Positions 24,917 to 35,850 of a stretch of 64,000 nt of DNA are shown here, in pieces. The DNA is from Lytechinus pictus (Eukaryota > Echinodermata > Echinoidea > Temnopleuroida > Toxopneustidae): contig NC_087249.1 of assembly GCF_037042905.1 (NCBI RefSeq), positions 17,321,401-17,385,400 on the forward strand, in the 5' to 3' direction. Position 1 is the stretch's first letter; the number at the start of each line of letters is the position of its first letter. The translations under genes and the position numbers were made by a program. The notes beneath the pieces are model-generated. The model saw nothing but the letters and a program-made list of their open reading frames with translations, made no database searches and was not told the origin of the DNA.

Positions 24917-25205
24917 AAAATTACAAGCGAATATTTTGGACGTTCATCTCCGTTGAAAGCCAAGACTAAAATGAAGGATTTTTCGCGCCTTCACACCTAG
25001 GCGCGCGCGCCAAAACATGCGCGCTCCTTGCGCCCAGTACAAATTATTGTCATTGTGGGCATAAACCAAACAGGCTGGCGCGCCATTGTGACGTATCACC
25101 TCGTCAACCGCGCCATTCCAAATTACAAATACCTTCATGACCTGGCATTGTTCACCGACTAATAAATCATTTTAAATCGCCGAGTCGTCTTTAAAATACA
25201 TTATT
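24917..25205. repeat. 289-bp dispersed repeat, copy 2
   Basis: Same sequence and orientation as 10123-10411, 14794 bp away, carrying the identical 64-codon minus-strand frame at 24944-25138. Flanks outside the repeat differ completely. Confidence 0.85.
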
Positions 25206-28200
25206 TCGATATCATTGTCGTTTCATTGTTTGGAGATAAAATAGAACAAACCAAGATAAAAAGAAAATACTCCCATAACAAAAAATGGTCAGAGAAGACC
25301 TAATTGCGCACATGGCAATGAATTATACAACTATACAAGGTATCATAGAAAAAATGCGGATGCATTAAAAAAAACTTGAATGTGAGACATCTTCTACAGT
25401 TCTACACATTATGAAAAAGAAAAGCAATTTGCGTTCCTAAAATGTTGCACTTGAAGCCAGTGTTTTTGTGGAGATTTTTATACATAACTTACACCGTAGG
25501 TGTAGATGTGTACCATGATTTAAGAATGTTAAAATTGGCACCCTTTTTATACAGACATTTCTAAGATTAACACCTTTTTGCAGAAATTTCTTCAAACAAT
25601 GCAAATTGGCATCATGTGGTCTGCAGAAAGAGCAAGCAATACCAAAGTGTGCATATTATACTATACCTCTTTTCATAAACGATAGCACCCCCAACCAGTC
25701 TGCTACTGAGAGTGTTTTGGTCCTGATTTTTTCTTTGTCTGTTTGTGTGTACCGTATAGGTAATGACACCAAAATAGTTGAAGATGGTACATGGCGCGTT
25801 TGTGATAGCTCGCCTTTTTCCAAATTTGCACGTTTTCATGGAACCGCATTTCTTCTGAACAGGCATTTCAGAATTATGGCTTGTGCGATGTGGGGGAAGT
25901 TCTCATCAAATTTTACATTCACTTCAGCGCCCTTCCAAAACAAAGAAACAAACAAACGTCCAAACACATACCCCAATATGAATGGTAATTCCCATCCGTT
26001 TTTAAATCATCTTTCGCCCCAAATTTGAAAAAAAAAAAATCGGTATCGAACCGAAATCTTTCGTAAAATTACATGATCTGGGTATCATTCTCTTTATCGG
26101 GTGATGCTTTAACGAATAATAAGAACATAACTTATTTAATAACTTGCAAATATTTTGCTTTTGTGACACCCTATACTATAGGCTTGCATATAACAAAACC
26201 AACCCACGTACTTATAATCCAAATCTTCATCCCTAAAGGAAATTGGCTACCATGCAGAATACCTATGTAAACGTAAATATATGACGTCGAATTTCCCTCA
26301 CCTTCCTTCCGTTCTTTCGCCATGCCCTAATTAAAATATTGATCATGATGACATACAGTCACATCAGAGGAATCGGATCCAAACCGATCTATAGTCTGTC
26401 ATTGGTAATTTAGCGTAGTAGCTTCTGTCGGTCTGGAAGCAGTTTCACCGGTGGGACTGGTTTACTTGCATGAGGTACCAGTCACCGGCTATAGTAAAAC
26501 AAAATCGGCCGACAGAGCTTTCATAACTTTGCACTATTATGTGTATCCATTATGTCCATGGTAACGAATATTGGATGGAAGTTACTTTACATGGCTTCGT
26601 TCATGAAAGATTATGTCTTTGATATACTTGTCATCACATATACGATCTGCTCTCAATAATAACGATGATGACGATTATGATAATAATAATGATAATTATA
26701 ATCAGAATGATAATAATAACAATAATAATCATAATAATAATAATAACAATAATAATAATATCAATAATAATATAATAATGATAATAATAATTATAATAAC
26801 AATAACGATCCCCGAGGATAAAAGAAATGGAAAAATGACCTAAGTGATAGTTCATAAATCTTTTCGCATTCAGAATTTAAGAACGGATTAATGCGCGACT
26901 GGTGTCCAGATGTACGGTGCCAAAATAATTTTTTTCGATCAATTAAATGCAATTTGTAGATTAAAATACTTGTTACGAAATAATGTGAATATAAAGTTAG
27001 AAAAATATAGAAAAAAAAATGAAATGGTCACTGCCACTGTATTAAAAAAAGGGAAAATTATATAACTTTTTGCATGAATAAGCACGAGAAAGGGTCATCA
27101 GTCTATGTACTCTCGGATGATGATAATGATGATGATGATTACTGGCGTACAGATAGGGGGGGGGGGACTCGGGACCATTGACCCCCTCTCTTCCAATTTT
27201 CACGATCAGGAGAAATATATGAGAATGGTAAAGGAAAATGGTGAAATGCGATATTATTTCATGAATGATATGTCAGAATCAATCACAAAATTAGATTTTA
27301 GGTTTTGTTTTTAATGGCATCAACAAGACTGATATCAGGATTTTGTTCACGTCTTTCTTCTCGTTAATTAAGTACGTCAATGGAATTAAATACAGTCAAA
27401 TATTCGCATAACCCACTTTTGCGTGCTATTTCATACATTTCCGTAATCATGCTAAGTACACGAACGGGTTTGATAATTATATTATATTTTTAGAACCATA
27501 ATCAGAGAGATAAAAAGTGATTGATGTTATTGATATTATCTCCATAATTACACTAATGTCAATGAATATCCAGAATGTAGACCTCGTTCACTCTAAAAAA
27601 ATATTTAGTAAAAGTGCTCCATACGGGTAATTATGTGTCCAACCAACATTGGGCATCTCTTTTGGGTATTTTTATTTAGCCAGTGTGATGAAAATTTTGC
27701 CCATTCTAAAGTAATTGCTGCTTATTTTTTTAACCTTACTGGACAATATGATTCCCGCATTGGGTAAAATACTGCCCAAAATTGGTTGGACACATGGTAC
27801 GTTTAATAAATATCATAAACCCGGGATTATAAAACGTTCTATTACGTACAGAAAACCTTCTTGTTTTCAACTTACTGTCTTGCCTTTCTAAGAAATAGAC
27901 AAATACTCATACGTTCAGGGACTGTATTCGGGACTGTATTTCTATTAAGTGTATACCAAACATAAACGCTTGACTGAAGTAAAATTCTTCAACCAAAATT
28001 GTGATTGTTGATATTTCTAATTCTGTGACATGAGCAGCGCCCTCTACACGTTGAACGAAGAAAGATTTGGAACAACCCAACTTTTATTTTCTTCAATCGA
28101 TTTAATCAATCGTTATGTACTGTGCATCTCTTCTTAATGTAGCAGATTGCCCTAATGATTCCCTTAACAACATAGGGCCTATGGGTAACTCTCAGGGAAG

Positions 28201-28509
28201 AATTTTAATGCATTTAGTTCTGTTGAGTAGACACATGTTATGAGTTAGATAGTTCATGTGTTGTAAATATATCAACCTCGGTATCAGGAGGATAAGCGTC
28301 GGGAAAAGCAGTATTTAATAAATTCAGCTGTGCAGATGCACAGGAGGTTATCTTTTTGTAACAGGATTGTTTTACTTGATATGCTGTTCATAACATTTTT
28401 AAGAGTGCTTTCCTATACGATAGAGTATATTAGGGAGTTGATTTTAGATAATCAGGGAGAACCACCTTAAGCTAAAATTGACCAGATTTAGGCAGTAAAA
28501 GTTATCTGG
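25206..28509. other. Gene-free DNA with simple repeats
   Basis: No supported gene. An interrupted (AAT/GAT)n stretch lies at 26655-26805 and GATGAT repeats at 27118-27140; the open frames over them (Asn-rich on the plus strand) come from the repeat. At 27590-27800 there is a diverged element starting CACTCTAAAAAA with inverted blocks around CCAACCAACATTGGGC and GCCCAAAATTGGTTGG, apparently related to the palindrome at 34914-35107. Confidence 0.5.
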
Positions 28510-28745
28510 AGGAATCCACGTCGGTGACGAGTCTACGAGCCCAAATGCCACCCGGTTCTCCATCGACATGTCATGTCAATTTTCGGGGCTCGATCTCGTC
28601 CGTAATCGTCGAAGTCCGATCTGAGGGGCATCATCATCTGCGGAGGCCAAGGGACCGACTACCAAGGGCCAAGTGGGGGCAACGCCAGCTGCGGAGGCCA
28701 GGGAATGAATGTCAGAGGCCGAGTGGGGCGTGTTACATCCAGACG
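28510..28745. repeat. GC-rich block with two imperfect units of about 45-50 bp
   Basis: The base composition is clearly richer in G and C than its surroundings. CTGCGGAGGCCA begins two adjacent imperfect units (near 28637 and 28688) that end in GGCCRAGTGGGG. A 106-codon plus-strand frame runs through the block without a recognisable domain. A fragment of a GC-rich element or a small minisatellite are both possible. Confidence 0.5.
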
Positions 28746-29345
28746 GACGATGATTCAACTTTATTTTGCCTAAGTAAAGTTAGATTTATTTGTGATCATT
28801 TCAATATCCATTATATCATATATGTTTATGAACAACCTTTGTGAAACAAACCCAAATTGAAGAAAAGATTTAAACATTAAACTTTTATTTAACTTTATAC
28901 AACTTGTTTATTTATAACTTATTTGGTGTCTCGAGTAGCAGGAAATACATAATTGAAGAAAGTCACTTCACGTGACAGTCACTTTCGAAGACTTCACTAG
29001 CCTGACTATTAATTCATTAACACAACGCTGTCTCATCTCCCAGTCAGTAAAACTCCTTCATTCTCCTCCCGGGCGCCTCTTATGTTATTTTTTTTAAACG
29101 ATCCTCTTTCATTTTCTTGTCATATCATTTTGTTATTTAACATTTCATACGAGGTTGTTGTCTCTTGGATTAGTCTGATGACAATGACAAAATACATTCA
29201 AGAACGGGAATGTCTTTTAATAGCAACTAAAACCTCTCTGCTTTGTTCAAATCTTACCGATATCAAATTAATTGTACTTTACTTTCGAAAGCACTTCAGA
29301 ACGTACTCTACAAGTCACACTTTCACATCATCTTGACGCACATGA
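28746..29345. other. Gene-free DNA upstream of Ig gene 2
   Basis: No gene supported. The part from about 29265 (TACTTTCGAAAGCACTT) has a counterpart at 53041 upstream of Ig gene 3, so the shared upstream region may begin here. Confidence 0.45.
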
Positions 29346-29622
29346 GCTTGTTAATGATTAACAACTTTCGAGATGTGTAATTAGGGATGAGGAAGTTTGA
29401 TGAAAAATAAGCGAGATTATGAATACCTCAGTTGGCTAACAGCATTAACATGATGAACATGACAAAGCTAACAGACAGCACGACGTTCAAATATTAAACG
29501 GTGACTTCTAAGGCTGTTGATCTGCATATTCTGTCTTGATGGATCGTTGAGCGTGATCATTCCACCACAAAAATACGAAAATAAAAGAAAAGCAAACGAA
29601 GTTTCAACTAAACTGGAATCAG
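29346..29622 (+). promoter_or_regulatory. Conserved upstream region of Ig gene 2
   Basis: This region aligns with 53106-53329 upstream of Ig gene 3. Shared blocks include ACAACTTTCGAGATGTGTAA, GATCTGCA, GTCTTGATGG, AGCGTGATCATTC and AACTGGAATC(A/G)GATG at the start codon. Non-coding conservation up to the ATG shows the genes were copied as DNA with their control region, not through mRNA. No clear TATA box was seen. Confidence 0.65.
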
Positions 29623-32223
29623 ATGATAAACATGGGAACCCATTCAGTTAAAGAACATTTAGCGATTTACTTCCTGGTAGGAATATTGTGTTTGCCGCTT
29701 GCTTCATGCATCACCACAACGCCAGAGACACAAAATTTCGTCGGAAGTACAGCCAGTATTACAGAAGAGAACTCATGCGACACGATTCTTGAAAATGGAC
29801 CAAGAAATAAGACTCAGTTTGAGAGCGTGAGGATGACTCTGAATTGTGATGTCAATGATAACAATACTCACAACATACTATGGAGACGTCCAGCTGGTTT
29901 AGGAAAATGGCGAACCATCAGTAACAACACTAATATTTTGTACAAACCTACTTCTTACAAACTTAAGTTTGATTCTGATGAACAAACGTACAGATTTGTG
30001 ATAAAAAGTGCTGCTATTTCTAATGATTCTGGCATTTATGAATGTGGGTATGAATGCCCTCCTGGTGAATTGTTTTTTCCACTTGCGTCAGCAGTGGTTA
30101 CAGTGATGCGTAGACCGACTTGCGTCGTTCAGGCTCTATCTTATACGGGATTGGATAGAAGAAATTGGTTTGAAGCGGTATGTTCTTGGGCACCAGAGCA
30201 AGAAGGCGATGCTTACATCGAGAGTAGCGGAGTTTCAAAACACAATACAACCCTTTCCTACAAAGATCGTATAATAAGTAGATTTGAATACAATGACACC
30301 AAATATTATGTCACATGCATATTCTCATCTAGCAGTCATCCTTCTCTGACTACAACTGAACCATGTACCATGAAATATGGCAAAGTCCGGGTAGACCCTT
30401 TCATCAATGAGGTGGCAGCTGGATCAAACGCATCCTTTGTATGCTCCTCTGGCTATTCAACACATTCCTGGAATATAACACTTGCTAAAGAAATATATAG
30501 TGAAGGCAACGAACGCATTGTTGAGCATGAACATAATCTAACGATAATTGACGTCAGTGAGTCTGACCAGGACATACTGGTTCAGTGTTCTGTTCAGGAC
30601 CACGGAACTGGGAGTATATCAAGCTTCGGAATCATACGCGTCGTCGAGGTGACCACCCCTACTTTGCAAACTCCTGGTGACTATACCAAGCAGTTAACCT
30701 ACAGAGGAACAAGTGAACGTGCGCATGAAACAAGTCCAAGAAGCAGTCGGACAATCAGTAGATCAACTTCAGCAGCCCTGACTACATATCCAAGTGTTTC
30801 CGCGCAGCTACCAACTGGTTCCCTGGCCTGTAAGCGCTATCTGCTGCCTTCTCCAGACGGTTCAGCTCTGAACCGTGAATTTGAATTCACATGTTCTTGG
30901 ACTGTTAGTCAGGTAAACTATCCTCACTTTCAAGGAATCAATGGAGAAATAATCGATGCTGATATTACATTCTCTGATCAAATCATCACCCGGGTGAATT
31001 CAAGTGTTGCTAATATTTCTTGTAAATTATTAGTCAGCACCAATACGTCCAGAATAGATATGTCTACATCATGTAAGGAATACTTTAAACCCCGTTTAAT
31101 TAGAGTGGATCCTTTCATCGGTAAAGTGAATATTGATTCTAGTATAGTATACAATTGCACATTTAATCAACGTGGTAAGCAAGGTCAAAAAACGCTTTCC
31201 TGGAAAGTGAACTCTGATGGAAATGTGTCTGCAATTAACACGACGAGTGAGAACAATCTTAATGGAAATGTTGACTTCTTCGTTCATGAGCACGAGAGTA
31301 AAAAATATCTGCTTGTTGCGTGCCATCTCCAGTCGTTTTATTTCATTGCTAGCAACGAATCAAGTTATGGAGTTCTACGAGTTGTCGAAGGAACGACTAC
31401 GGAATTGCAATCCCAGCCTACCGCGCTTGGTGACAGATACACTAGTAACAGTAACGTTACATTAGACGTACGAGCAAGTGAAGCATCCGTCTTCACAACG
31501 TTTAAAACCAAAGTGCCCGAAGCACATTCTGTATACACTGAATTACCAACTCCAAAGTACGCTACCCAATATGAAGATGACCAAATGTTCAACCAATCCA
31601 TTGGCGATGAAGGAGACGAGAATATTTCTACTGCAAATCACATCACGATTGCGGATGGACAACCTCTAACTGACTTGACAGTATCAAATAGTCACACGAA
31701 TATTGGTCCTACCAAAGAGCGACAAGTATCATTAGATGCGTTGGCAACAAAGAAAACCACAGATATCATGGTCGAAACTACACAGAATGGAACAGTCAAA
31801 GTTCTTATCTCGGTGTTGGCTGTTCTTGCAGTGATAATAGTTTTGATCATCATCGTGTTTCTCAGGAAAAGGATTTTGCCATCACGACATCAAGATGAAA
31901 AATCCAACGGCATTGAACTTTCAAACATCCCCCACATCCTGCACGAAGAAAGCTCGCAGTGGTACGCCTTATCCTTCAAAGATAAGCGCGTACAGCAGTC
32001 TCCAAGTGATGATCTAGAAACCTTACATCACCACGATCACAGTGGAGATACTCTGAACAGTGCGCTGTCTACATCTATAGGAATGCTGACATTGCAGCCA
32101 TCTGATTTATCCAATGACCATTTGTATGCTGAACCTGGAGCCACCGGTACTTCTGAAGAGCCATTGCGGGATATCATCTCTAGGCAACAGTGCACATTCA
32201 CACCACTCACAGACAGTGATTAA
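29623..32223 (+). CDS. Ig gene 2: intronless Ig-superfamily receptor with doubled A+B modules and short tail
   Basis: The protein has 866 residues. A signal peptide (1 to about 29) is followed by a V-like Ig domain (C75, W87, C141 in NDSGIYECGY), module A1 (C167, C187, C232, C248), module B1 (C274, C322, ending RVVEVTTP), a Ser/Thr linker, module A2 (C403, C424, C467, C484), module B2 (C512, C567, ending RVVEGTTTE), a Thr/Ser/Asn stalk and a transmembrane helix at 725-747 followed by RKR. The 118-residue tail matches the start of the Ig gene 1 tail (YALSFKDK, LTLQPS, LYAEP) but stops before the ITIM-like sites; only Y781 and Y835 remain as candidate docking sites. A1/B1 are closest to gene 1, while V, A2/B2 and stalk are closest to gene 3. 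Probably a cell-surface receptor with reduced or different signalling; the ligand is unknown. Confidence 0.87.
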   Translation: MINMGTHSVKEHLAIYFLVGILCLPLASCITTTPETQNFVGSTASITEENSCDTILENGPRNKTQFESVRMTLNCDVNDNNTHNILWRRPAGLGKWRTISNNTNILYKPTSYKLKFDSDEQTYRFVIKSAAISNDSGIYECGYECPPGELFFPLASAVVTVMRRPTCVVQALSYTGLDRRNWFEAVCSWAPEQEGDAYIESSGVSKHNTTLSYKDRIISRFEYNDTKYYVTCIFSSSSHPSLTTTEPCTMKYGKVRVDPFINEVAAGSNASFVCSSGYSTHSWNITLAKEIYSEGNERIVEHEHNLTIIDVSESDQDILVQCSVQDHGTGSISSFGIIRVVEVTTPTLQTPGDYTKQLTYRGTSERAHETSPRSSRTISRSTSAALTTYPSVSAQLPTGSLACKRYLLPSPDGSALNREFEFTCSWTVSQVNYPHFQGINGEIIDADITFSDQIITRVNSSVANISCKLLVSTNTSRIDMSTSCKEYFKPRLIRVDPFIGKVNIDSSIVYNCTFNQRGKQGQKTLSWKVNSDGNVSAINTTSENNLNGNVDFFVHEHESKKYLLVACHLQSFYFIASNESSYGVLRVVEGTTTELQSQPTALGDRYTSNSNVTLDVRASEASVFTTFKTKVPEAHSVYTELPTPKYATQYEDDQMFNQSIGDEGDENISTANHITIADGQPLTDLTVSNSHTNIGPTKERQVSLDALATKKTTDIMVETTQNGTVKVLISVLAVLAVIIVLIIIVFLRKRILPSRHQDEKSNGIELSNIPHILHEESSQWYALSFKDKRVQQSPSDDLETLHHHDHSGDTLNSALSTSIGMLTLQPSDLSNDHLYAEPGATGTSEEPLRDIISRQQCTFTPLTDSD

Positions 32224-32750
32224 TCACACTTTAAAGATGATAAACTTGTGTCACAAGATATCTTGATGAGACAAATGGACGATTTCATTAAGGGTTACAG
32301 TTCGTTAAACCCAAAGGTTCGATATTCAGAAGGTCGTTAGCGAAAATTTTTATTGTTTCGAAGTTTTTGTTTAACCAAAAATGGATTAAGGGTTGACATT
32401 CCGAAATCGAAGTATTTTTGTTATTCAAAATTTTTGTTATTCCAGAGTTTCGATATTCCAAAATGAGGTACATGTATATTTCATGTTATTCTTTAGGTAT
32501 TTTCGTACTTACCACTCGTATTTCATTCAGGCTATCGAACCATCGTAATAATGAACCCTTTTTATTGTAGGAATATCAAACCTTCGGAACGATGCCAACA
32601 ATAAGGTGTTTTCGGGAATAACGAACTTTCAGATTAATGAACCATTGGAATAACGAATTTCGAGCGTATAGGCTTTCAAATTTAGTGTAATACCCCATTT
32701 GGTGTTAGTGATGACCCAGTTGTTACATAAGCAGAGCACGAAGCCCACAA
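32224..32750. repeat. Degenerate GTTCG-type minisatellite relic
   Basis: From about 32290 to 32660 the DNA repeats words such as AAGGTTCGATATTC, ATTCCGAAATCG and GGAATAACGAA at irregular spacing. It resembles a decayed version of the TTCCGAAGGTTCG array at 58583-59020. It lies just 3' of Ig gene 2; no AATAAA for that gene was recognised. Confidence 0.5.
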
Positions 32751-33650
32751 TTTTTTTTTAATTATTATTATTACTTATTATTTGTACTGCGCTTTTCCCA
32801 TTAGGCCCAAAGCGCTTACAATGAATTAATTAAATGTAATATTTTAAAAACTACAAAGTACGAAAGAGATGAGTTTTTAATGACTTTTTGAAAATTGCTA
32901 ATGTTGGAGACTGTCTAATTATTAGTGGCAGGTCGTTCCAGGATTTTGAAGCCGACACTGTAAAAGTTCTGTCACCAGCTAATGTACGAGTTAATGAATA
33001 TGTGAGGCGAAGGTGATCACTGGCCGACCTAAGTGCTCTAGTTGGTGTATACAGATTCAAGCAGTTACTTAAATACTGTGGAGCCTGTTTATTCAGTGTT
33101 TTGTAGACAATCAAGAGTAATTTGAACGTAATTCTCTGTTTAAAAGGAAGCCAGTGAAGAGAATTAAAGAGTGGTTGGGAAGGATGATCTCGGGAAACCT
33201 GTAAAATTAATCGTGCTGCCCAATTTTGTAGTCGTTGAATACGAATTAATTGATTAGAGGGAATTGTAGAAAGGAGCCCATTGCAATAATCAATACGAGA
33301 CAGAACCAATGAACGAACAGCATTGTGACAGGCAGACTGGTCAATGAACCTTCTGATTCTAGAAATGTTCCTTAAATAAAAAGTGACTGTGCTACAGATA
33401 TGAGAGATATGGTACGACATTGACATGCGGGAATCAAATATGACACCAAGGTTTCTTATTTTTTCTGATGGTCTAAAGAGTGTACCATCAACATCAAGTT
33501 GAACATTTGGAAGATTGCGCAAGTTATAAGTAGAGGCCGCAACAAAAAATTCAGTTTTTTTTGTCATTTAATTTTAGCTTATTCACTATCATCCACTGTC
33601 TTATATCTGATATACAATTCTGGAGTTTAACCAGTGCATTATTGAGTCAC
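32751..33650 (-). pseudogene. CR1/L2-like LINE, 3' fragment with broken ORF2
   Basis: A minus-strand frame of 238 codons (33567-32851) encodes the C-terminal part of a CR1/L2-clade reverse transcriptase polyprotein: LGVIFDSRMS, SRIDYCNGLL, LHWLPFKQRI, KSWNDLPL and FKKSLKTHLF occur in the usual order. Upstream the sense continues (KLQNCISDIRQWM) but in another frame: an extra A in the A run near 33560 causes a stop. Similarity fades near 33650, so the copy is 5' truncated. The 3' end near 32755-32820 has an ATT-rich tail and GCGCTTT words. Dead copy. Confidence 0.85.
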
Positions 33651-34493
33651 AGTGAAGCTGGTAATGGAACGAATCTTGTTTAGTTGTTGAGCCAATGTTA
33701 ATGTAACTTTGATTAGTTGCAAAAGTTAGTTATTAAAGCTCGGGAAGTCAGCCTGAATCGCAATCCTGTCATCTACACAAGCACAATACCGAAATGGTGG
33801 CAAACCCCCTTTCCCCGGGAAAATTTAAGAATGACAATGTTTCCCGTGATTGTCTTTTGAGCCTCCTTTTTTTACACAATTTAGTATGACACCAAATTGA
33901 TGCGTGCGAAGTATGTGTGAAGTATCGTATGTTTAAGAATTCTTTTAGAGCAACTTATTGAACTTCATTTGTTTCGTATCACTTGATTAAAAAAAGAAGC
34001 ATCAATGGACAGTTTGAAATAAAAAACAAACCACCCTTAAACTCCCTGAAAAATATTAAAGAGAGTCCATGACCTGGGCCGTTTCATAAAGCTGTTCGTA
34101 AGTTAAGAGTGACTTTAAGAATGACTGGTGATCGTTTGTTGTGGTAAATGATATTCGCTTTTAACTGTTCATTTGTGATTATTTAGCGCGTATAAAGCTT
34201 GACAATTACCTTACTAATCGGTGTTTTCTGATGGATGCGCTACAGGCGTAGGGAGATGTAGGATGTGACAACCCCTTTTATTAAAGAAACAATAAAGGCC
34301 AGAGTAAGGCACAAGATCAGATGCAATCCTATCTTTAGTACTTAAACTAGCATTTGATTTCCATACCATTTCCGAGCTCGAAAATCTTATCGAACAAAGT
34401 TCCGAAAAGTGGTATAAAATGCAAATAATCGAAACTTTGGGTCTCTTACGAGCCTTCCCATGATATAACAAACTAGTCTAGTAGAACCACAAC
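33651..34493. other. Gene-free DNA with half of a hairpin MITE
   Basis: Near 34080-34175 the sequence GTTTCATAAAGCTGTTCGTA and TTAAGAATGACTGGTGA match the left half of the MITE at 37680-37848; the right half is missing. No gene is supported. Confidence 0.5.
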
Positions 34494-34913
34494 ATGACCG
34501 TCAAGTTGGGTTTATATATATATTTTTTATACTCAAAATGGTGTTAAAGGGTGTCTTCTTCAAGAATCCCAAGGGTACCACCTGGGCACCATTGGGATGT
34601 TTTTTCATTGACGTCATAAGCCACGCCCACTTTTTGCATTCCTCTCAATTTTTTTTCTTCTATTTTACATAATAACTATACCATGTTTGGTATGAAATTA
34701 ATGCTAATGAAAAGTTAAATGTAAATATATGGATCACATGGCATTTTAGCCATGGATATATCGTTCAAAGGTCATTAAGTGTCATAAAAGGTCAAATTAG
34801 GACACAAAAATGTAATACAACATAATACGGAACCTCCCCTATTGTGAAAGCTAACGTAAAGCATATTCTATGCATTTTTTGCTACAATTTGTAGTTGATG
34901 TTGTATACACTCT

Positions 34914-35107
34914 TAAAAATGTTGGGCAACATACGGTCCACACAACAATTGGTTAAAACTTTATCCAATTCTGGGTAGTTTTACACCAATACTGTGTAGT
35001 TTTCACCCAAAGCACACATTATTGGTGTAAAACTACCCAGAATTGGATAAAGTTTTAACCAATTGTTGTGTGGACCGTATGTTGCCCAACATTTTTAAGA
35101 GTGTATA
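34914..35107. mobile_element. Near-perfect palindromic MITE with TA-type ends
   Basis: The two halves, about 85 bp each, are almost exact inverted copies, starting ACACTCTTAAAAATGTTGGG and ending with the complement. TATA flanks both sides, compatible with a TA target duplication of Tc1/mariner-type elements. High arm identity suggests youth. Confidence 0.8.
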
Positions 35108-35222
35108 ATTTTGAAGAATCTGACGGTTTCCACCTTCGCACTCATCGGCAATTATTTCATTGACTTCATAAGCCACGCACATTTTTCACATTCCTCTTTT
35201 CTATTTTACTGAATAAACATAT

Positions 35223-35520
35223 GGGCCCGTATTTTGAAGTCTGGTTTAACTTAGACCACGGTCTAACTCTGTGCTAAAATTATGAGGAGCCAAAAATTCA
35301 GAAATTCTGTCTATATTGTATTTCTTATGTTTACTATTTTTGTTTCCTTTTGTTCTCACAATGAAGAAAAATGCTTCAGTTATCATTCCCAGACAATTAT
35401 GGACAATTTCGGTGTCATATGGGTTGATGATTTGAATTTGTATTAGGGATTTGTGCCCCAGTTGGCTCTCCATAGTTAAACCACAACTTGAAACCAGAAC
35501 CCGAGTTCAGAATACAGGCC
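35223..35520. mobile_element. TIR MITE nested in the foldback element
   Basis: The left end reads GGGCCCGTATTTTGAAGTCT and the right end, on the other strand, GGCCTGTATTCTGAACTCGG; a second inverted block is GGTTTAAC/GTTAAACC. The interior frame has no recognisable domain. AT lies outside both ends. Confidence 0.65.
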
Positions 35521-35792
35521 ATGATGTTTAGACACGTCCATGTTAATTCAAAGTCATATAAGGTCATGAAGGTCGAATTGGGTCACAAATACAAGTTTTT
35601 CATATAACTCAGATTTATTGTGTTAGAATACAAACAAGCCGAGTATTACATGCATTTTTGTAATGAAAATTGTAGTTTAGAATGTGTAGATTAGGAATCT
35701 GATGGTTGTTACCTTGCCATCCTTTGTCATTTTTTTCTTACTTTATGAACCCATCCACTTTCACGTAGGCATATCATTTGGACGGAAAATGA

Positions 35793-35793
<1 letters not shown>

Positions 35794-35847
<54 letters not shown>
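35794..35847. repeat. (TA)n microsatellite
   Basis: An uninterrupted TA dinucleotide run of about 50 bases. Confidence 0.95.

Positions 35848-35850
<3 letters not shown>

Noticed and set aside
26613..26855. Asn-rich or Ile/Tyr-rich proteins on both strands
   Set aside because: They are translations of an interrupted AAT/GAT simple repeat.
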